Positions 1 to 9,191 of a stretch of 64,000 nt of DNA are shown piece by piece. Made by a program: the position numbers and the translations under genes. Source of the DNA: Leminorella richardii (GTDB lineage Bacteria; Pseudomonadota; Gammaproteobacteria; Enterobacterales; Enterobacteriaceae); NCBI RefSeq assembly GCF_900478135.1, contig NZ_LS483470.1:2724501-2788500 (forward strand), written 5' to 3'. Each line of letters begins with the position of its first letter. Positions within the stretch are counted from its first letter, which is position 1. Below the pieces are notes generated by a model. It was not told the origin of the DNA and did no database searches. It saw nothing but the letters and a program-made list of their open reading frames with translations.

Positions 1-708
1 GGTTTCCAGCATCAGATTAAACTGCTTGCTGATGCGCTTGGTAAAGACCTTAACGATGTCTTTATCCGCAGCAGGAATAACCTGATCGAACATTTCAACA
101 ACGTCGATCTGAGAGCCCAGCGCGTGGTAAACGGTACCCATTTCCAGACCGATAATACCGCCGCCCATGACCAGCATGCGCTCCGGAACGGTTTTCAGCG
201 CCAGCGCGTCAGTAGAATCCCAAACGCGAGGATCTTCATGAGGAATAAACGGCAGTTGGATCGGACGAGAGCCCGCCGCGATAATGGCGTTGTCAAAGTT
301 GATATTGGTTACGCCGTTTTCGCCTTCTACCGCTAGGGTGTTAGGGCCAACAAATTTGCCAAGGCCGTTAACCACTTGAACCTTACGCATTTTAGCCATA
401 CCGGACAGACCGCCCGTCAGCTGGTTCACCACCTTTTCTTTCCAAAGGCGGACTTTTTCAATATCGGTTTTCGGCTCGCCAAAGACGATACCGTGTTCAG
501 CCAGCGCTTTGGCTTCTTCAATCACTTTTGCCACGTGCAGCAGCGCTTTTGAGGGAATACAGCCGACGTTCAGACACACGCCGCCCAGCGTTGAGTAGCG
601 CTCAACGATAACGGTATCCAGCCCCAGGTCTGCACAGCGGAAAGCGGCAGAATAGCCCGCGGGGCCCGCGCCAAGTACCACAACCTGAGTTTTAATATCA
701 GTACTCAT
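1..708 (-). CDS. lpdA: dihydrolipoyl dehydrogenase (E3), N-terminal part, cut by window edge
   Basis: Flavoprotein E3 of the pyruvate and 2-oxoglutarate dehydrogenase complexes; it reoxidises dihydrolipoamide and passes electrons to NAD+. Translating back from the ATG at 708 gives 236 residues that match the start of the family: an FAD-binding GAGPAG motif at residues 13-18 and the redox-active disulfide GGVCLNVGC with Cys45 and Cys50, followed by IPSK. A second dinucleotide motif (VMGGGIIGLEMG) lies near the window edge. About half the protein, including the dimer interface, is outside the window. The start has an AGAGG ribosome site. A terminator-like hairpin follows aceF and a 246 bp gap separates the genes, so lpd probably also has its own promoter, as in E. 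coli. Confidence 0.97.
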   Translation of the reverse strand, partial: MSTDIKTQVVVLGAGPAGYSAAFRCADLGLDTVIVERYSTLGGVCLNVGCIPSKALLHVAKVIEEAKALAEHGIVFGEPKTDIEKVRLWKEKVVNQLTGGLSGMAKMRKVQVVNGLGKFVGPNTLAVEGENGVTNINFDNAIIAAGSRPIQLPFIPHEDPRVWDSTDALALKTVPERMLVMGGGIIGLEMGTVYHALGSQIDVVEMFDQVIPAADKDIVKVFTKRISKQFNLMLET

Positions 709-759
709 CTATGTACCTCTTCATTATTTTTCCGACCCACCGGCGTAGGGTTTTGCGTT

Positions 760-822
760 ATACCCGTCATACTTCAAATTGCCTATGGCATTTTGTCATG
801 CAACTCGAATTATTTAGGGTAT
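760..822. repeat. short palindromic intergenic repeat (miniature-element-like)
   Basis: A 63 bp stretch in the aceF-lpd gap. It begins ATACCCGTCATACTTCAA and ends with the inverted GGGTAT; internally it carries TTGC and GCAACTCGAATTA arms. The arms match the ends of a family of intergenic repeats that I recall from Yersinia, Serratia and relatives (CGTCATACTTCAAGTTGC / AATTCGAGTTGCAG). This copy looks like an internally deleted version of the longer one at 14831-15008. It lies upstream of lpd and could fold in the leader RNA. Confidence 0.6.
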
Positions 823-921
823 TGTTACCGCTCGTTTTGCCAGAAGCCTAACCAACCGTTTTAGTTTACATAAACATAACAATTGTGCAAACGCCAGAAG
901 GTAATATTCGTGTCGCCTAGA

Positions 922-949
922 ATAAAACGGGCCAGCCTAAGCTGGCCCC
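922..949 (-). terminator. Rho-independent terminator after aceF
   Basis: Just after the aceF stop on the minus strand: GGGCCAGC, a four-base loop, GCTGGCCC (929-948), then GTTTTATT. This is an 8 bp perfect GC-rich stem with a T-rich tail, a good intrinsic terminator that would end or attenuate pdhR-aceEF transcripts before lpd. Confidence 0.8.
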
Positions 950-954
950 GAAGG

Positions 955-2838
955 TTACATCACCAGGCGGCGAATATCAGACATCGCGTTGTTGATGAAG
1001 CTGATGAAGCGAGCACCGTCCGCCCCGTCGATCACTCGGTGATCGTAGGAAAGCGACAGAGGCAGCATCAGGCGCGGCGCAAACTCTTTACCGTTCCAGA
1101 CTGGCTTCATTGACGACTTGGAGACGCCAAGGATAGCCACTTCCGGCGCGTTGACGATTGGCGTAAACGCCGTACCGCCAATGCCGCCCAGACTGGAAAT
1201 AGTAAAGCATCCGCCCTGCATATCAGCAGCAGTCAGTTTGCCAGCGCGAGCCTTCTTAGAAATTTCAGCCAGCTCGTGAGACAGCTCAATAATGCCTTTC
1301 TTGTTCACATCGCGGAATACCGGCACGACCAGGCCGTTCGGAGTATCCACCGCGACGCCGACGTTAATGTATTTCTTCAGCGTCAGCTTCTGACCGTCTT
1401 CAGACAGAGAGCTGTTGAAGCGAGGCATCTCTTCCAGCGCTTTTGCAACCGCCTTCATGATGAAGACCAGCGGAGTGATTTTCACATCCAGCTTTTTCTT
1501 CTCGGCTTCAGCGTTTTGCTGCTTGCGGAAAGCTTCAACGTCAGTGATATCGGTTTCATCAAACTGCGTAACGTGTGGGATCATCACCCAGTTGCGGTGC
1601 AGGTTGGCGCCAGAAATCTTCTGGATACGACCCAGTTCGACTTCTTCCACCTCACCGAACTTGCTGAAGTCAACCTTCGGCCAAGGCAGCAGACCTGGCA
1701 GAGAACCGCCCGTACCGGCAGCAGAAGCACCGGACTCAGCGCGCTTAACCGCCTCTTTCACATAGGTCTGAACGTCTTCTTTCAGGATACGGCCTTTACG
1801 ACCGGTTCCTTTCACCTTCGCAAGGTTAACGCCGAATTCACGAGCCAGACGGCGGATAACTGGGGTCGCATGTATATAAGCATCGTTTTCAACGAAGTCG
1901 CTACCGGCAGAAGCCCCAGCCGCAGGCTTAGCAGCCTGAACCGGAGCCGCTGGTGCCGCGCTAGCCGCAGGCGCTGGAGCGCTGGCTGCTGGAGCCGCAG
2001 CTGGCGCACTGCCGGCCACTTCGAAGGTCATGATCAGCGTACCGGTAGACACCTTGCTGCCCACCTGCACTTTGATCTCTTTGACCACACCGGCAAACGG
2101 TGCAGGCACTTCCATAGAGGCTTTATCGCCTTCTACAGTGATCAGGGACTGTTCAGCCTCGATCTTGTCGCCCACTTTGACCAGCACTTCGGTGACTTCG
2201 ACTTCATCACCGCCGATATCCGGCACCTGAACGTCTTTCACAGAAGGCGCTGAAGCTGGTGCAGAGGCCGCTGGGGCACTTGCAGCAGGAGCAGCCGCTG
2301 GCGCGCTGCCAGCCACTTCAAAAGTCATGATCAGCGTACCGGTAGACACCTTGCTGCCCACATGCACTTTGATCTCTTTCACTACGCCAGCAAACGGTGC
2401 AGGCACTTCCATAGAGGCCTTATCGCCCTCTACGGTGATCAGAGACTGTTCAGCTTCCACTCTGTCGCCGACTTTCACCAGCACCTCGGTGACTTCCACT
2501 TCGTCACCGCCGATATCCGGTACCTGAACGTCTTTCACCGCAGAAGCGGCAGGCGCTGCGGCTACGGGAGCCGCTGCTGGAGCTTCAGCCTGAGGCGCTT
2601 CTGCGCCAGCGGCTTCAAAAACCATAATCAGTGAACCGGTAGACACTTTGCTGCCTACCTGCACTTTGATCTCTTTCACCACACCGGCCTGCGGAGAAGG
2701 CACTTCCATGGAAGCTTTATCGCCTTCTACCGTGATCAGAGACTGTTCAGCCTCAACCTTGTCGCCCACTTTGACCAGCAGTTCGGTAACCTCTACCTCG
2801 TCTGCGCCAATGTCCGGCACTTTGATTTCAATCGTCAT
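955..2838 (-). CDS. aceF: pyruvate dehydrogenase E2, dihydrolipoamide acetyltransferase
   Basis: Core of the pyruvate dehydrogenase complex; it moves the acetyl group from lipoamide to CoA. 627 residues (E. coli 630). Three tandem lipoyl domains each carry the EGDKASMEVP motif, with lipoyl lysines at residues 41, 140 and 239. They are joined by Ala/Pro-rich flexible linkers. A peripheral subunit-binding domain follows (IHATPVIRRLAREFGVNL region, about residues 325-362), then the catalytic domain with DHRVIDG (His600, Asp604) near the C terminus. It lies 27 bp after aceE in the same operon and is followed by a terminator. Domains 2 and 3 are nearly identical, so the copy number could change by recombination. 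Confidence 0.98.
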   Translation of the reverse strand: MTIEIKVPDIGADEVEVTELLVKVGDKVEAEQSLITVEGDKASMEVPSPQAGVVKEIKVQVGSKVSTGSLIMVFEAAGAEAPQAEAPAAAPVAAAPAASAVKDVQVPDIGGDEVEVTEVLVKVGDRVEAEQSLITVEGDKASMEVPAPFAGVVKEIKVHVGSKVSTGTLIMTFEVAGSAPAAAPAASAPAASAPASAPSVKDVQVPDIGGDEVEVTEVLVKVGDKIEAEQSLITVEGDKASMEVPAPFAGVVKEIKVQVGSKVSTGTLIMTFEVAGSAPAAAPAASAPAPAASAAPAAPVQAAKPAAGASAGSDFVENDAYIHATPVIRRLAREFGVNLAKVKGTGRKGRILKEDVQTYVKEAVKRAESGASAAGTGGSLPGLLPWPKVDFSKFGEVEEVELGRIQKISGANLHRNWVMIPHVTQFDETDITDVEAFRKQQNAEAEKKKLDVKITPLVFIMKAVAKALEEMPRFNSSLSEDGQKLTLKKYINVGVAVDTPNGLVVPVFRDVNKKGIIELSHELAEISKKARAGKLTAADMQGGCFTISSLGGIGGTAFTPIVNAPEVAILGVSKSSMKPVWNGKEFAPRLMLPLSLSYDHRVIDGADGARFISFINNAMSDIRRLVM

Positions 2839-2865
2839 TTATTCTTACCTCTATATACCAGACGC

Positions 2866-5535
2866 TTATGCCAGACGCGGGTTAACTTTATCAGCGTCAA
2901 TACCGAACTTGGCAATCGCTTCAGCCACAACGTCAGCCTTCACTTCACCGCGCTTTGCCAGCTCGCCCAGCGCCGCAACCACGACGTAGGAAGCGTCCAC
3001 TTCAAAGTGGTGACGCAGGTTTTCACGGCTGTCAGAACGGCCAAAGCCGTCGGTACCCAGCACGCGGAAATCGCTGGCCGGAATAAAGTTACGGATCTGC
3101 TCAGCAAACAGCTTCATGTAGTCAGTAGAGGCTACGGCTGGCGCATCGTTCATTACCTGAGCGACGTAAGGTACACGCGGAGTCTCTAGCGGATGCAGCA
3201 TGTTCCAGCGTTCGCAGTCCTGACCGTCACGAGCCAGTTCAGTGAACGAAGTCACGCTGTACACGTCAGAAGTCACGCCGTAGTCTTTGGCCAGAATCTG
3301 TGCAGCCTGACGAACGTGCGGCAGGATTGAGCCAGAGCCCATCAGCTGTACGTGGCCACGGTTGCCTTCGCCGCTTACTGTCTCAAGCCGGTAAATACCC
3401 TTGCGGATACCTTCCTCTACGCCTTCCGGCATAGCCGGCATGTGGTAGTTTTCGTTCAGCGTGGTGATGTAGTAGTAAACGTTTTCCTGGTTACCGTACA
3501 TGCGCTGCAGGCCGTCGTGCATGATCACAGCGACTTCATAAGCGTAGGTCGGATCGTAAGAGATACAGTTCGGGATAGTCAGCGCCTGAATGTGGCTGTG
3601 ACCGTCTTCGTGCTGCAGGCCTTCACCGTTCAGCGTTGTGCGTCCAGAGGTGCCGCCGATCAGGAATCCGCGCGCCTGCTGGTCGCCTGCCGCCCAGCAC
3701 AGATCGCCGATGCGTTGGAAACCGAACATAGAATAGTAGATATAGAACGGGATCATCGGGAAGTCGTTGGTGCTGTAAGATGTGGCAGCAGCCAGCCATG
3801 ACGCTCCGGCACCCAGTTCGTTAATGCCTTCCTGAAGGATCTGACCTTTCTCGTCTTCTTTGTAGTAGGCAACCTGCTCGCGGTCCTGCGGTACATACTG
3901 CTGGCCTTTCGGGCTATAGATACCGATTTGACGGAACAGACCTTCCATACCAAAGGTACGGGCTTCATCTGCCAGAATCGGCACCAGACGCGGTCCAATA
4001 GAAGCGTCTTTCAGCATCACGTTCAGTGCGCGAACGAAAGCGATAGTGGTAGAAATTTCTTTGTTCTGCTCTTCCAGCAGCGCGCTAAACTCGCTCAGTG
4101 CAGGAATAGTCAGAGGCTGAGTAAACTCAGGCAGACGGGTTGGTACATAGCCCTGCAGCGCGCTGCGGCGCTCGTGCAGATACTTGTACTCTTCAGAATC
4201 TTTATCCAGAGAGATAAGCGGCAGCTTTTCGATGTCTGCATCGGCAACCGGCACGTTGAAACGATCGCGGAACTGGCGGACGCCGTCCATGTTCATTTTC
4301 TTGACCTGGTGAGCGATGTTCTTACCTTCAGCGGTATCGCCCATGCCGTAGCCCTTGATGGTGTGAGCCAGAATGACAGTAGGCTTACCCTGAGTCTCCT
4401 GTGCTTTCTTCAGCGCAGCATAGACTTTTCTCGGATCGTGACCGCCGCGGTTCAGCGCCCAAATCTCGTCGTCAGTCATGTCTTTGACCAGCGCAGCCGT
4501 CTCAGGGAAGCGACCGAAGAAGTGCTCACGAACGTAGGCACCGTTCTTAGACTTGAACGTCTGGTAGTCGCCGTCAACGGTTTCGTTCATCAGCTGAATC
4601 AGCTTGCCGGAAGTGTCTTTCTTCAGCAGCTCATCCCAGCGGTTGCCCCACATAACTTTAATCACGTCCCAACCGGCGCCCTTGAAGATGCCTTCCAGTT
4701 CGTTAACGATTTTACCGTTACCGGTGACTGGGCCATCCAGACGCTGCAGGTTACAGTTGATGATGAACACTAGGTTATCCAGCTTGTCGCGGGTCGCGAT
4801 AGTAATTGCGCCTTTGGATTCTGGCTCATCCATCTCACCGTCGCCCAGGAAAGCATAAACGGTTTGTGCAGAGGTATCCTTCAGACCGCGGTTATGCAGG
4901 TACTTCAGGAAACGCGCCTGATAAATTGCACTCATTGGGCCAAGACCCATAGAAACGGTTGGGAACTGCCAGAATTCAGGCATCAGTTTCGGGTGCGGAT
5001 AAGAAGAGAGACCGTTACCGTGTACTTCCTGACGGAAGTTGTTCATCTGATCTTCTGTTAGGCGGCCTTCAAGGAAGGCGCGGGCATAGATCCCCGGAGA
5101 GATATGGCCCTGGAAGTAAACCAGATCGCCGCCGTCTTTGGCGTTACGCGCGCGGAAGAAGTGGTTAAAACACACTTCGTAAATCGTTGCGGAAGACTGG
5201 AAAGACGCCATGTGACCACCGAGCTCCAGATCTTTCTTGGAAGCGTGCAGTACAGTCATAACGGCGTTCCAACGAATAATAGAACGAATGCGGCGTTCCA
5301 GATCGAGGTTACCCGGATAGGCCGGCTCTTCTGACGTAGGAATAGTGTTAACGTAGTCAGTAACGAATGATGAACCTGAAGGCAGGTTGACGCCGCCCTT
5401 ACGTGCAGAGGCTAAAACCTGGTCGATCAGGTATTGAGCGCGCTCAACGCCTTCTTCACGGATGACCGATTCGATCGCCTGCAACCAATCGCGGGTTTCA
5501 ATCGGATCCACGTCTTGATTTACAATTTCCGACAT
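2866..5535 (-). CDS. aceE: pyruvate dehydrogenase E1 component, homodimeric
   Basis: Thiamine-diphosphate enzyme that decarboxylates pyruvate and reductively acetylates the lipoyl groups of AceF. 889 residues (E. coli 887), full length. The ThDP/Mg motif begins GDGEMDE and ends at the NCNLQRLDGPV segment. The N-terminal region (IETRDWLQAIESVIREEGVE) is typical of the homodimeric gammaproteobacterial E1. It sits between pdhR and aceF, with a 123 bp gap to pdhR holding a long inverted repeat. Expression should follow the PdhR-controlled promoter upstream of pdhR. Confidence 0.98.
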   Translation of the reverse strand: MSEIVNQDVDPIETRDWLQAIESVIREEGVERAQYLIDQVLASARKGGVNLPSGSSFVTDYVNTIPTSEEPAYPGNLDLERRIRSIIRWNAVMTVLHASKKDLELGGHMASFQSSATIYEVCFNHFFRARNAKDGGDLVYFQGHISPGIYARAFLEGRLTEDQMNNFRQEVHGNGLSSYPHPKLMPEFWQFPTVSMGLGPMSAIYQARFLKYLHNRGLKDTSAQTVYAFLGDGEMDEPESKGAITIATRDKLDNLVFIINCNLQRLDGPVTGNGKIVNELEGIFKGAGWDVIKVMWGNRWDELLKKDTSGKLIQLMNETVDGDYQTFKSKNGAYVREHFFGRFPETAALVKDMTDDEIWALNRGGHDPRKVYAALKKAQETQGKPTVILAHTIKGYGMGDTAEGKNIAHQVKKMNMDGVRQFRDRFNVPVADADIEKLPLISLDKDSEEYKYLHERRSALQGYVPTRLPEFTQPLTIPALSEFSALLEEQNKEISTTIAFVRALNVMLKDASIGPRLVPILADEARTFGMEGLFRQIGIYSPKGQQYVPQDREQVAYYKEDEKGQILQEGINELGAGASWLAAATSYSTNDFPMIPFYIYYSMFGFQRIGDLCWAAGDQQARGFLIGGTSGRTTLNGEGLQHEDGHSHIQALTIPNCISYDPTYAYEVAVIMHDGLQRMYGNQENVYYYITTLNENYHMPAMPEGVEEGIRKGIYRLETVSGEGNRGHVQLMGSGSILPHVRQAAQILAKDYGVTSDVYSVTSFTELARDGQDCERWNMLHPLETPRVPYVAQVMNDAPAVASTDYMKLFAEQIRNFIPASDFRVLGTDGFGRSDSRENLRHHFEVDASYVVVAALGELAKRGEVKADVVAEAIAKFGIDADKVNPRLA

Positions 5536-5572
5536 GGTGGTTTCCTTATTCTATCTTTACGTTGTTGGTCAA

Positions 5573-5629
5573 AGCCTGTCTCAATAACGTCTCTGACATC
5601 GGCGCCGCAAGACGCCATTAAGACAGGCT
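5573..5629 (-). other. stem-loop between pdhR and aceE
   Basis: AGCCTGTCT (5573-5581) pairs with AGACAGGCT (5621-5629), a 9 bp perfect stem. A smaller GGCG...CGCC hairpin can form inside it. There is no T-run, so it is more likely an RNA processing or stability element in the pdhR-aceE transcript than a terminator. That role is inferred. Confidence 0.45.
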
Positions 5630-5658
5630 CAGTGGTTAAGTTGAGCGTCGAACGCTCG

Positions 5659-6420
5659 TTAATCCTTACGCTGCAATAACCGTAGCGATCGCTCGCGGCG
5701 GCTGTGCTCTCTATCTAGCTCTAGCAGCACTTCCTCAATAAAGGCTAAATGTCGATGCGACGCGGCCCGCGCCTTTTCTGGCTCTCGGGCCACAATGGCT
5801 TCGAAAATACTAGCCCTGTGGTTACTCACTCTTTCCAGCATCTCGCGACGGGAGTAGAGCAAATCAAAATTCTGACGGACGTTTTGTTCAAGCATTGGCG
5901 CCATACAGCGCAGCAGGTGTAGAAGGACGACGTTGTGGCTGGCCTCTGTGACGGCGGTCTGGTACTGCATAACCGCGTCTGCTTCTTTCTGTCGGTCCCC
6001 AGAGGCCTGAGCAACCTCAATCTGCTGGTGGTACTGACGAATTCGCTGAAAATCCTCATCGGTCCCCCGAAGAGCGGCATAGTAGGCGGCAATGCCTTCC
6101 AGCGCGTGGCGGGTTTCCAACAGGTCAAACTGGGACTCAGGGTGATCGGCTAGCAGTTCGCTCAGCGGATCTCTGAGGCTTTGCCAAAGGTTGCTCTGAA
6201 CAAACGTTCCCCCGCCCTGACGGCGGTAAAGCAGCCCTTTCGCTTCAAGGCGCTGAACGGCCTCTCTCAGTGAAGGACGGGAAACGTCGAACTGCTTGGC
6301 GAGTTCTCGTTCGGGAAGCAGTTTTTCTCCGGGCCGCAGGGTACCTTCAAGGATCAGCGTTTCAAGCTGCCGTTCAATGACGTCAGAAAGCTTGGGTTGG
6401 CGGACCTTGTTATACACCAT
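5659..6420 (-). CDS. pdhR: pyruvate-sensing GntR-family repressor PdhR
   Basis: Repressor of the pyruvate dehydrogenase operon; pyruvate releases it from DNA. 253 residues (E. coli 254). The N-terminal winged helix-turn-helix of the FadR/GntR type is visible as LPERELAKQFDVSRPSLREA with GGGTFV in the wing. The C-terminal part is an all-helical FCD ligand domain (residues about 90-235). It is first gene of pdhR-aceE-aceF. A perfect ATTGGT-N3-ACCAAT operator lies 26 bp upstream of the start, which fits autorepression. Confidence 0.97.
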   Translation of the reverse strand: MVYNKVRQPKLSDVIERQLETLILEGTLRPGEKLLPERELAKQFDVSRPSLREAVQRLEAKGLLYRRQGGGTFVQSNLWQSLRDPLSELLADHPESQFDLLETRHALEGIAAYYAALRGTDEDFQRIRQYHQQIEVAQASGDRQKEADAVMQYQTAVTEASHNVVLLHLLRCMAPMLEQNVRQNFDLLYSRREMLERVSNHRASIFEAIVAREPEKARAASHRHLAFIEEVLLELDREHSRRERSLRLLQRKD

Positions 6421-7240
6421 AATGCGTTAAAATGCCTCGAAGTCAATTGGTATTACCAATATCAAAAGCTTGACGGTAAAGTAACAAAATATTCACCTTT
6501 TGTCCATATGGCCTTTGACCAAAATCATTAAATGCCACCTATCATTCTGATATGCGGTAAATATCGTTAACTATCATACGGCTAACAAAGTGGTGATAAT
6601 TTCATCTAAAACGAAAAAATTTAACGTTTTAGAAACGAATAAAAAGTAGAACTGAAGCGGATCAGCAAACCAATTAATGAATAATCATTCTATTTTTATA
6701 AATAATATTTTACTCATACTGATAAATAAGCGTTAATCATGGCTTAAAAAGGCGTGCATTCGCGTAGAAAAACGTCTGATTCTACACCGCCTGTTTTTAT
6801 CAAAAACGCTTTCTTTATTATCTCGCTGCCGGTGAATGTTAAAACTCAGCATTGGTTTAGTGGGAGTCGTGCTAGCAAAGTGACACAACACCGCTTCACC
6901 TAGCCTCAAGCAGGCAAAATCAACGCGATAAGGGCTAACACACTTCAGAAAGAACTGTGGCGAAACAAATTAATACTTTGAAAAATAAAAATATTTACAT
7001 CTATCGTATGAAATTGATGACACCCGGATAAGCGACTCAGCGCTTCGGGAAAAGAAAAAGAATGCAAACGGTGGCATTTATCACTATTCTTGCCGTTCTG
7101 ATAGTGCCTGACGCAAAATGTTTTACCCACAAGCGTACAGATTTCATTACATTTGGCACCCATCGTCTAAAATCAGTCTGGCTTTAAAGAATAGAAAACA
7201 TCGTTAGTAGTGCGACAATTGCGAGTGAAGGAAAATAATA
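6421..7240. other. long AT-rich divergent intergenic region, pdhR/aroP
   Basis: 820 bp without a convincing gene. The left end holds the PdhR operator and pdh promoter region. The AT-rich middle (about 6590-6770) shows no coding pattern. A 72-codon minus-strand frame at 6945-7163 has no recognisable start signal or family. The right end contains the aroP leader with AAGGAAA before its ATG. I looked for TyrR boxes (TGTAAA-N6-TTTACA) upstream of aroP and did not find a clear one. Confidence 0.6.
6445..6460. promoter_or_regulatory. PdhR operator
   Basis: AATTGGTATTACCAAT: a perfect inverted repeat ATTGGT-N3-ACCAAT, identical to the known PdhR consensus half-sites. It lies 26 bp upstream of pdhR, within the expected core promoter or early transcript, so bound repressor would block the pdh operon promoter. 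Confidence 0.9.
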
Positions 7241-8581
7241 ATGAGTGACCAGCTCAAACGCGGTCTTAAAAATCGTCATATCCAACTAATTGCCCTCGGT
7301 GGCGCCGTGGGCACAGGTCTGTTTCTCGGCAGCGCACAAACCATCAATATGGCTGGCCCCGCCGTAATATTAGGTTACGGTATTGGCGGTATTATTGCCT
7401 TTCTCATCATGCGTCAACTGGGCGAAATGATCACCGAAGAGCCGGTTGCAGGCACCTTCAGCCACTTTTCATATAAATACTGGGGGCCGTTCGCAGGCTT
7501 TCTGTCCGGCTGGAACTACTGGATGCTGTTTGTACTGGTCAGCATGGCCGAGCTTACCGCCGTTGGCCTCTACGTCCAGTACTGGTGGCCGGACATCCCC
7601 ACTTGGGTATCTGCGGCCTTTTTCTTTGTGCTGATAAACCTTATCAACCTGACCACGGTGAAAGTCTACGGTGAGATGGAATTCTGGTTTGCCATTATTA
7701 AAGTCGCTGCCATTATTGGCATGATCGCCTTTGGCTCCTACCTGCTTATCAGCGGCGGCGGCGGCCCGGAAGCGGGGCTGAGCAACCTTTGGTCTCAGGG
7801 AGGATTTATGCCCTTTGGCTTTGAAGGGCTAGTGATGGCTACGGCGATTATCATGTTTTCTTTTGGCGGACTTGAGCTGATTGGCATTACTGCCGCTGAA
7901 GCCGATAACCCAGAAAAATCGATTCCTAAAGCCATTAACCAAGTGCTATACCGCATTCTGATTTTCTACATTGGCTCGCTGGTGGTGCTGTTGTCTCTCT
8001 ATCCGTGGACAAAAGTCGTCGAAGGCGGCAGCCCGTTCGTGATGATTTTCCATGACCTAAACAGCACCGTGGTTGCTACCGCGCTTAACGTTGTGGTACT
8101 GACGGCAGCACTGTCGGTCTACAACAGCTGCGTCTACAGCAACAGCCGGATGCTCTACGGCCTGGCACTGCAGAAGAATGCCCCTAAGGCACTGGCGAAA
8201 ACCAACTCGCGCGGCGTACCGGTGAATGCCATTCTGTTCTCAAGCACCGTGGCCGCTATCGGCATTATCGTCAACTACGTGATTCCGAAAGAGGCTATCA
8301 GCATTTTGATGTCGCTGGTGGTTTCCAGCATTGTGATTAACTGGGCCATGATCAGCCTGTCTCACCTGAAGTTTCGCGCGGCAAAAAATAAAGAAGGCGT
8401 GACAACGAAGTTTAAGGCTATCTGGTCGCCCTTTAGCAACTATCTATGTCTACTATTCTTGGCCGGCGTGCTGGTGATTATGTATATGACTCCCGGCATT
8501 CGCATTTCCGTCCAGCTGATCCCCGTTTGGCTGCTGATATTAGGCATCGGCTACGGGATCACGAGGAAAACCGTTCACTAG
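7241..8581 (+). CDS. aroP: aromatic amino acid permease AroP
   Basis: Inner-membrane APC-family proton symporter for phenylalanine, tyrosine and tryptophan. 446 residues (E. coli about 457; the N terminus is shorter). The start is followed by QLKRGLKNRHIQLIALGG and GTGLFLGS, the family substrate-binding loop of helix 1. About 12 hydrophobic segments follow, with GWNYW, FSFGGLELIGITAAEA and NSCVYSNSRML signatures. The gene is next to pdhR as in E. coli. PheP is the main alternative, but the flanking sequence and locus favour AroP. AAGGAAA precedes the ATG. The end is 58 bp from ampD's stop, leaving no room for ampE. Confidence 0.93.
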   Translation: MSDQLKRGLKNRHIQLIALGGAVGTGLFLGSAQTINMAGPAVILGYGIGGIIAFLIMRQLGEMITEEPVAGTFSHFSYKYWGPFAGFLSGWNYWMLFVLVSMAELTAVGLYVQYWWPDIPTWVSAAFFFVLINLINLTTVKVYGEMEFWFAIIKVAAIIGMIAFGSYLLISGGGGPEAGLSNLWSQGGFMPFGFEGLVMATAIIMFSFGGLELIGITAAEADNPEKSIPKAINQVLYRILIFYIGSLVVLLSLYPWTKVVEGGSPFVMIFHDLNSTVVATALNVVVLTAALSVYNSCVYSNSRMLYGLALQKNAPKALAKTNSRGVPVNAILFSSTVAAIGIIVNYVIPKEAISILMSLVVSSIVINWAMISLSHLKFRAAKNKEGVTTKFKAIWSPFSNYLCLLFLAGVLVIMYMTPGIRISVQLIPVWLLILGIGYGITRKTVH

Positions 8582-8594
8582 AGCTTCTTTCTCC

Positions 8595-8620
8595 TATCCC
8601 GCGGGCTTGCCTGCGGGATA
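8595..8620. terminator. hairpin between convergent aroP and ampD
   Basis: TATCCCGC (8595-8602) and GCGGGATA (8613-8620) form an 8 bp stem between the two convergent stops. There is no strong T-run on either side, so bidirectional termination is only a weak suggestion. Confidence 0.4.
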
Positions 8621-8639
8621 TCTCTCAGCCATCTCCGCG

Positions 8640-9191
8640 CTATTTCCCTATCAGGCGACGATAACGATCCCAATAAAAATGTGCTCCAGGGTCAGTTTTT
8701 CTTCCCGGCGCAATATCGCTGTGCCCCTGGATCCTGTCAGGTGTAATCGGGTAGTGCTCCATCAGCAAATTCGTTATGCGGGCAAGCTGGTGGTATTGCT
8801 GCTCAGTAAAGTCAACAAAGTCTGTCCCCTCCAGCTCGATACCGATCGAAAAGTCATTACAACGATCTCGCCCTTCAAATAGCGAAACGCCCGCGTGCCA
8901 CGCCCGTTTATCAAAAGGAACGTACTGAAGAATTTCGCCATCGCGCCGAATCAGGCAGTGCGCCGACACTCTTAAATGTTGAATCTCAGCAAAGTAAGGA
9001 TGCTCTTCCGCCTTTAGCATGCCGGTAAACAGCTGGTTAATATATGGCCCTCCGAATTCACCCGGAGGGAGGCTGATGTTATGTACCACAAGCAGAGAGG
9101 GTTTTTCCCCTTCAGGGCGGTCGTCGAAGTGGGGAGACGGTACGCGAGTAACACCGTCAATCCAGCCGTGAGTCAACTTCATAGATTTCAA
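8640..9191 (-). CDS. ampD: 1,6-anhydro-N-acetylmuramyl-L-alanine amidase AmpD
   Basis: Cytoplasmic zinc amidase that cleaves the peptide from anhydro-muropeptides during cell-wall recycling. Loss of it raises inducible AmpC beta-lactamase in species that have AmpR. 183 residues (E. coli 183). Visible family features are VVHNISLPPGEFGGPYI near the N terminus (zinc His), FDKRAWHAG, and HSDIAPGRKTDPG near the C terminus (zinc His and Asp). In E. coli ampE follows and nadC lies on the other side; neither is present here. Confidence 0.97.
   Translation of the reverse strand: MKSMKLTHGWIDGVTRVPSPHFDDRPEGEKPSLLVVHNISLPPGEFGGPYINQLFTGMLKAEEHPYFAEIQHLRVSAHCLIRRDGEILQYVPFDKRAWHAGVSLFEGRDRCNDFSIGIELEGTDFVDFTEQQYHQLARITNLLMEHYPITPDRIQGHSDIAPGRKTDPGAHFYWDRYRRLIGK

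Noticed and set aside
840..890. ArcA-like direct repeats upstream of lpd (TGTTATGTTTATGTAAAC region)
   Set aside because: Plausible from E. coli lpd regulation, but the match is loose and AT-rich DNA gives many such hits.
1276..2253. 325-codon plus-strand frame opposite aceF
   Set aside because: Antisense shadow of a repetitive, GC-biased gene; aceF on the other strand is certain.
3928..4773. 281-codon plus-strand frame opposite aceE
   Set aside because: Antisense shadow of aceE; no family features or start signal.
6945..7163. 72-codon minus-strand frame in the pdhR-aroP gap
   Set aside because: No ribosome site, composition unlike genes nearby, no recognisable domain.
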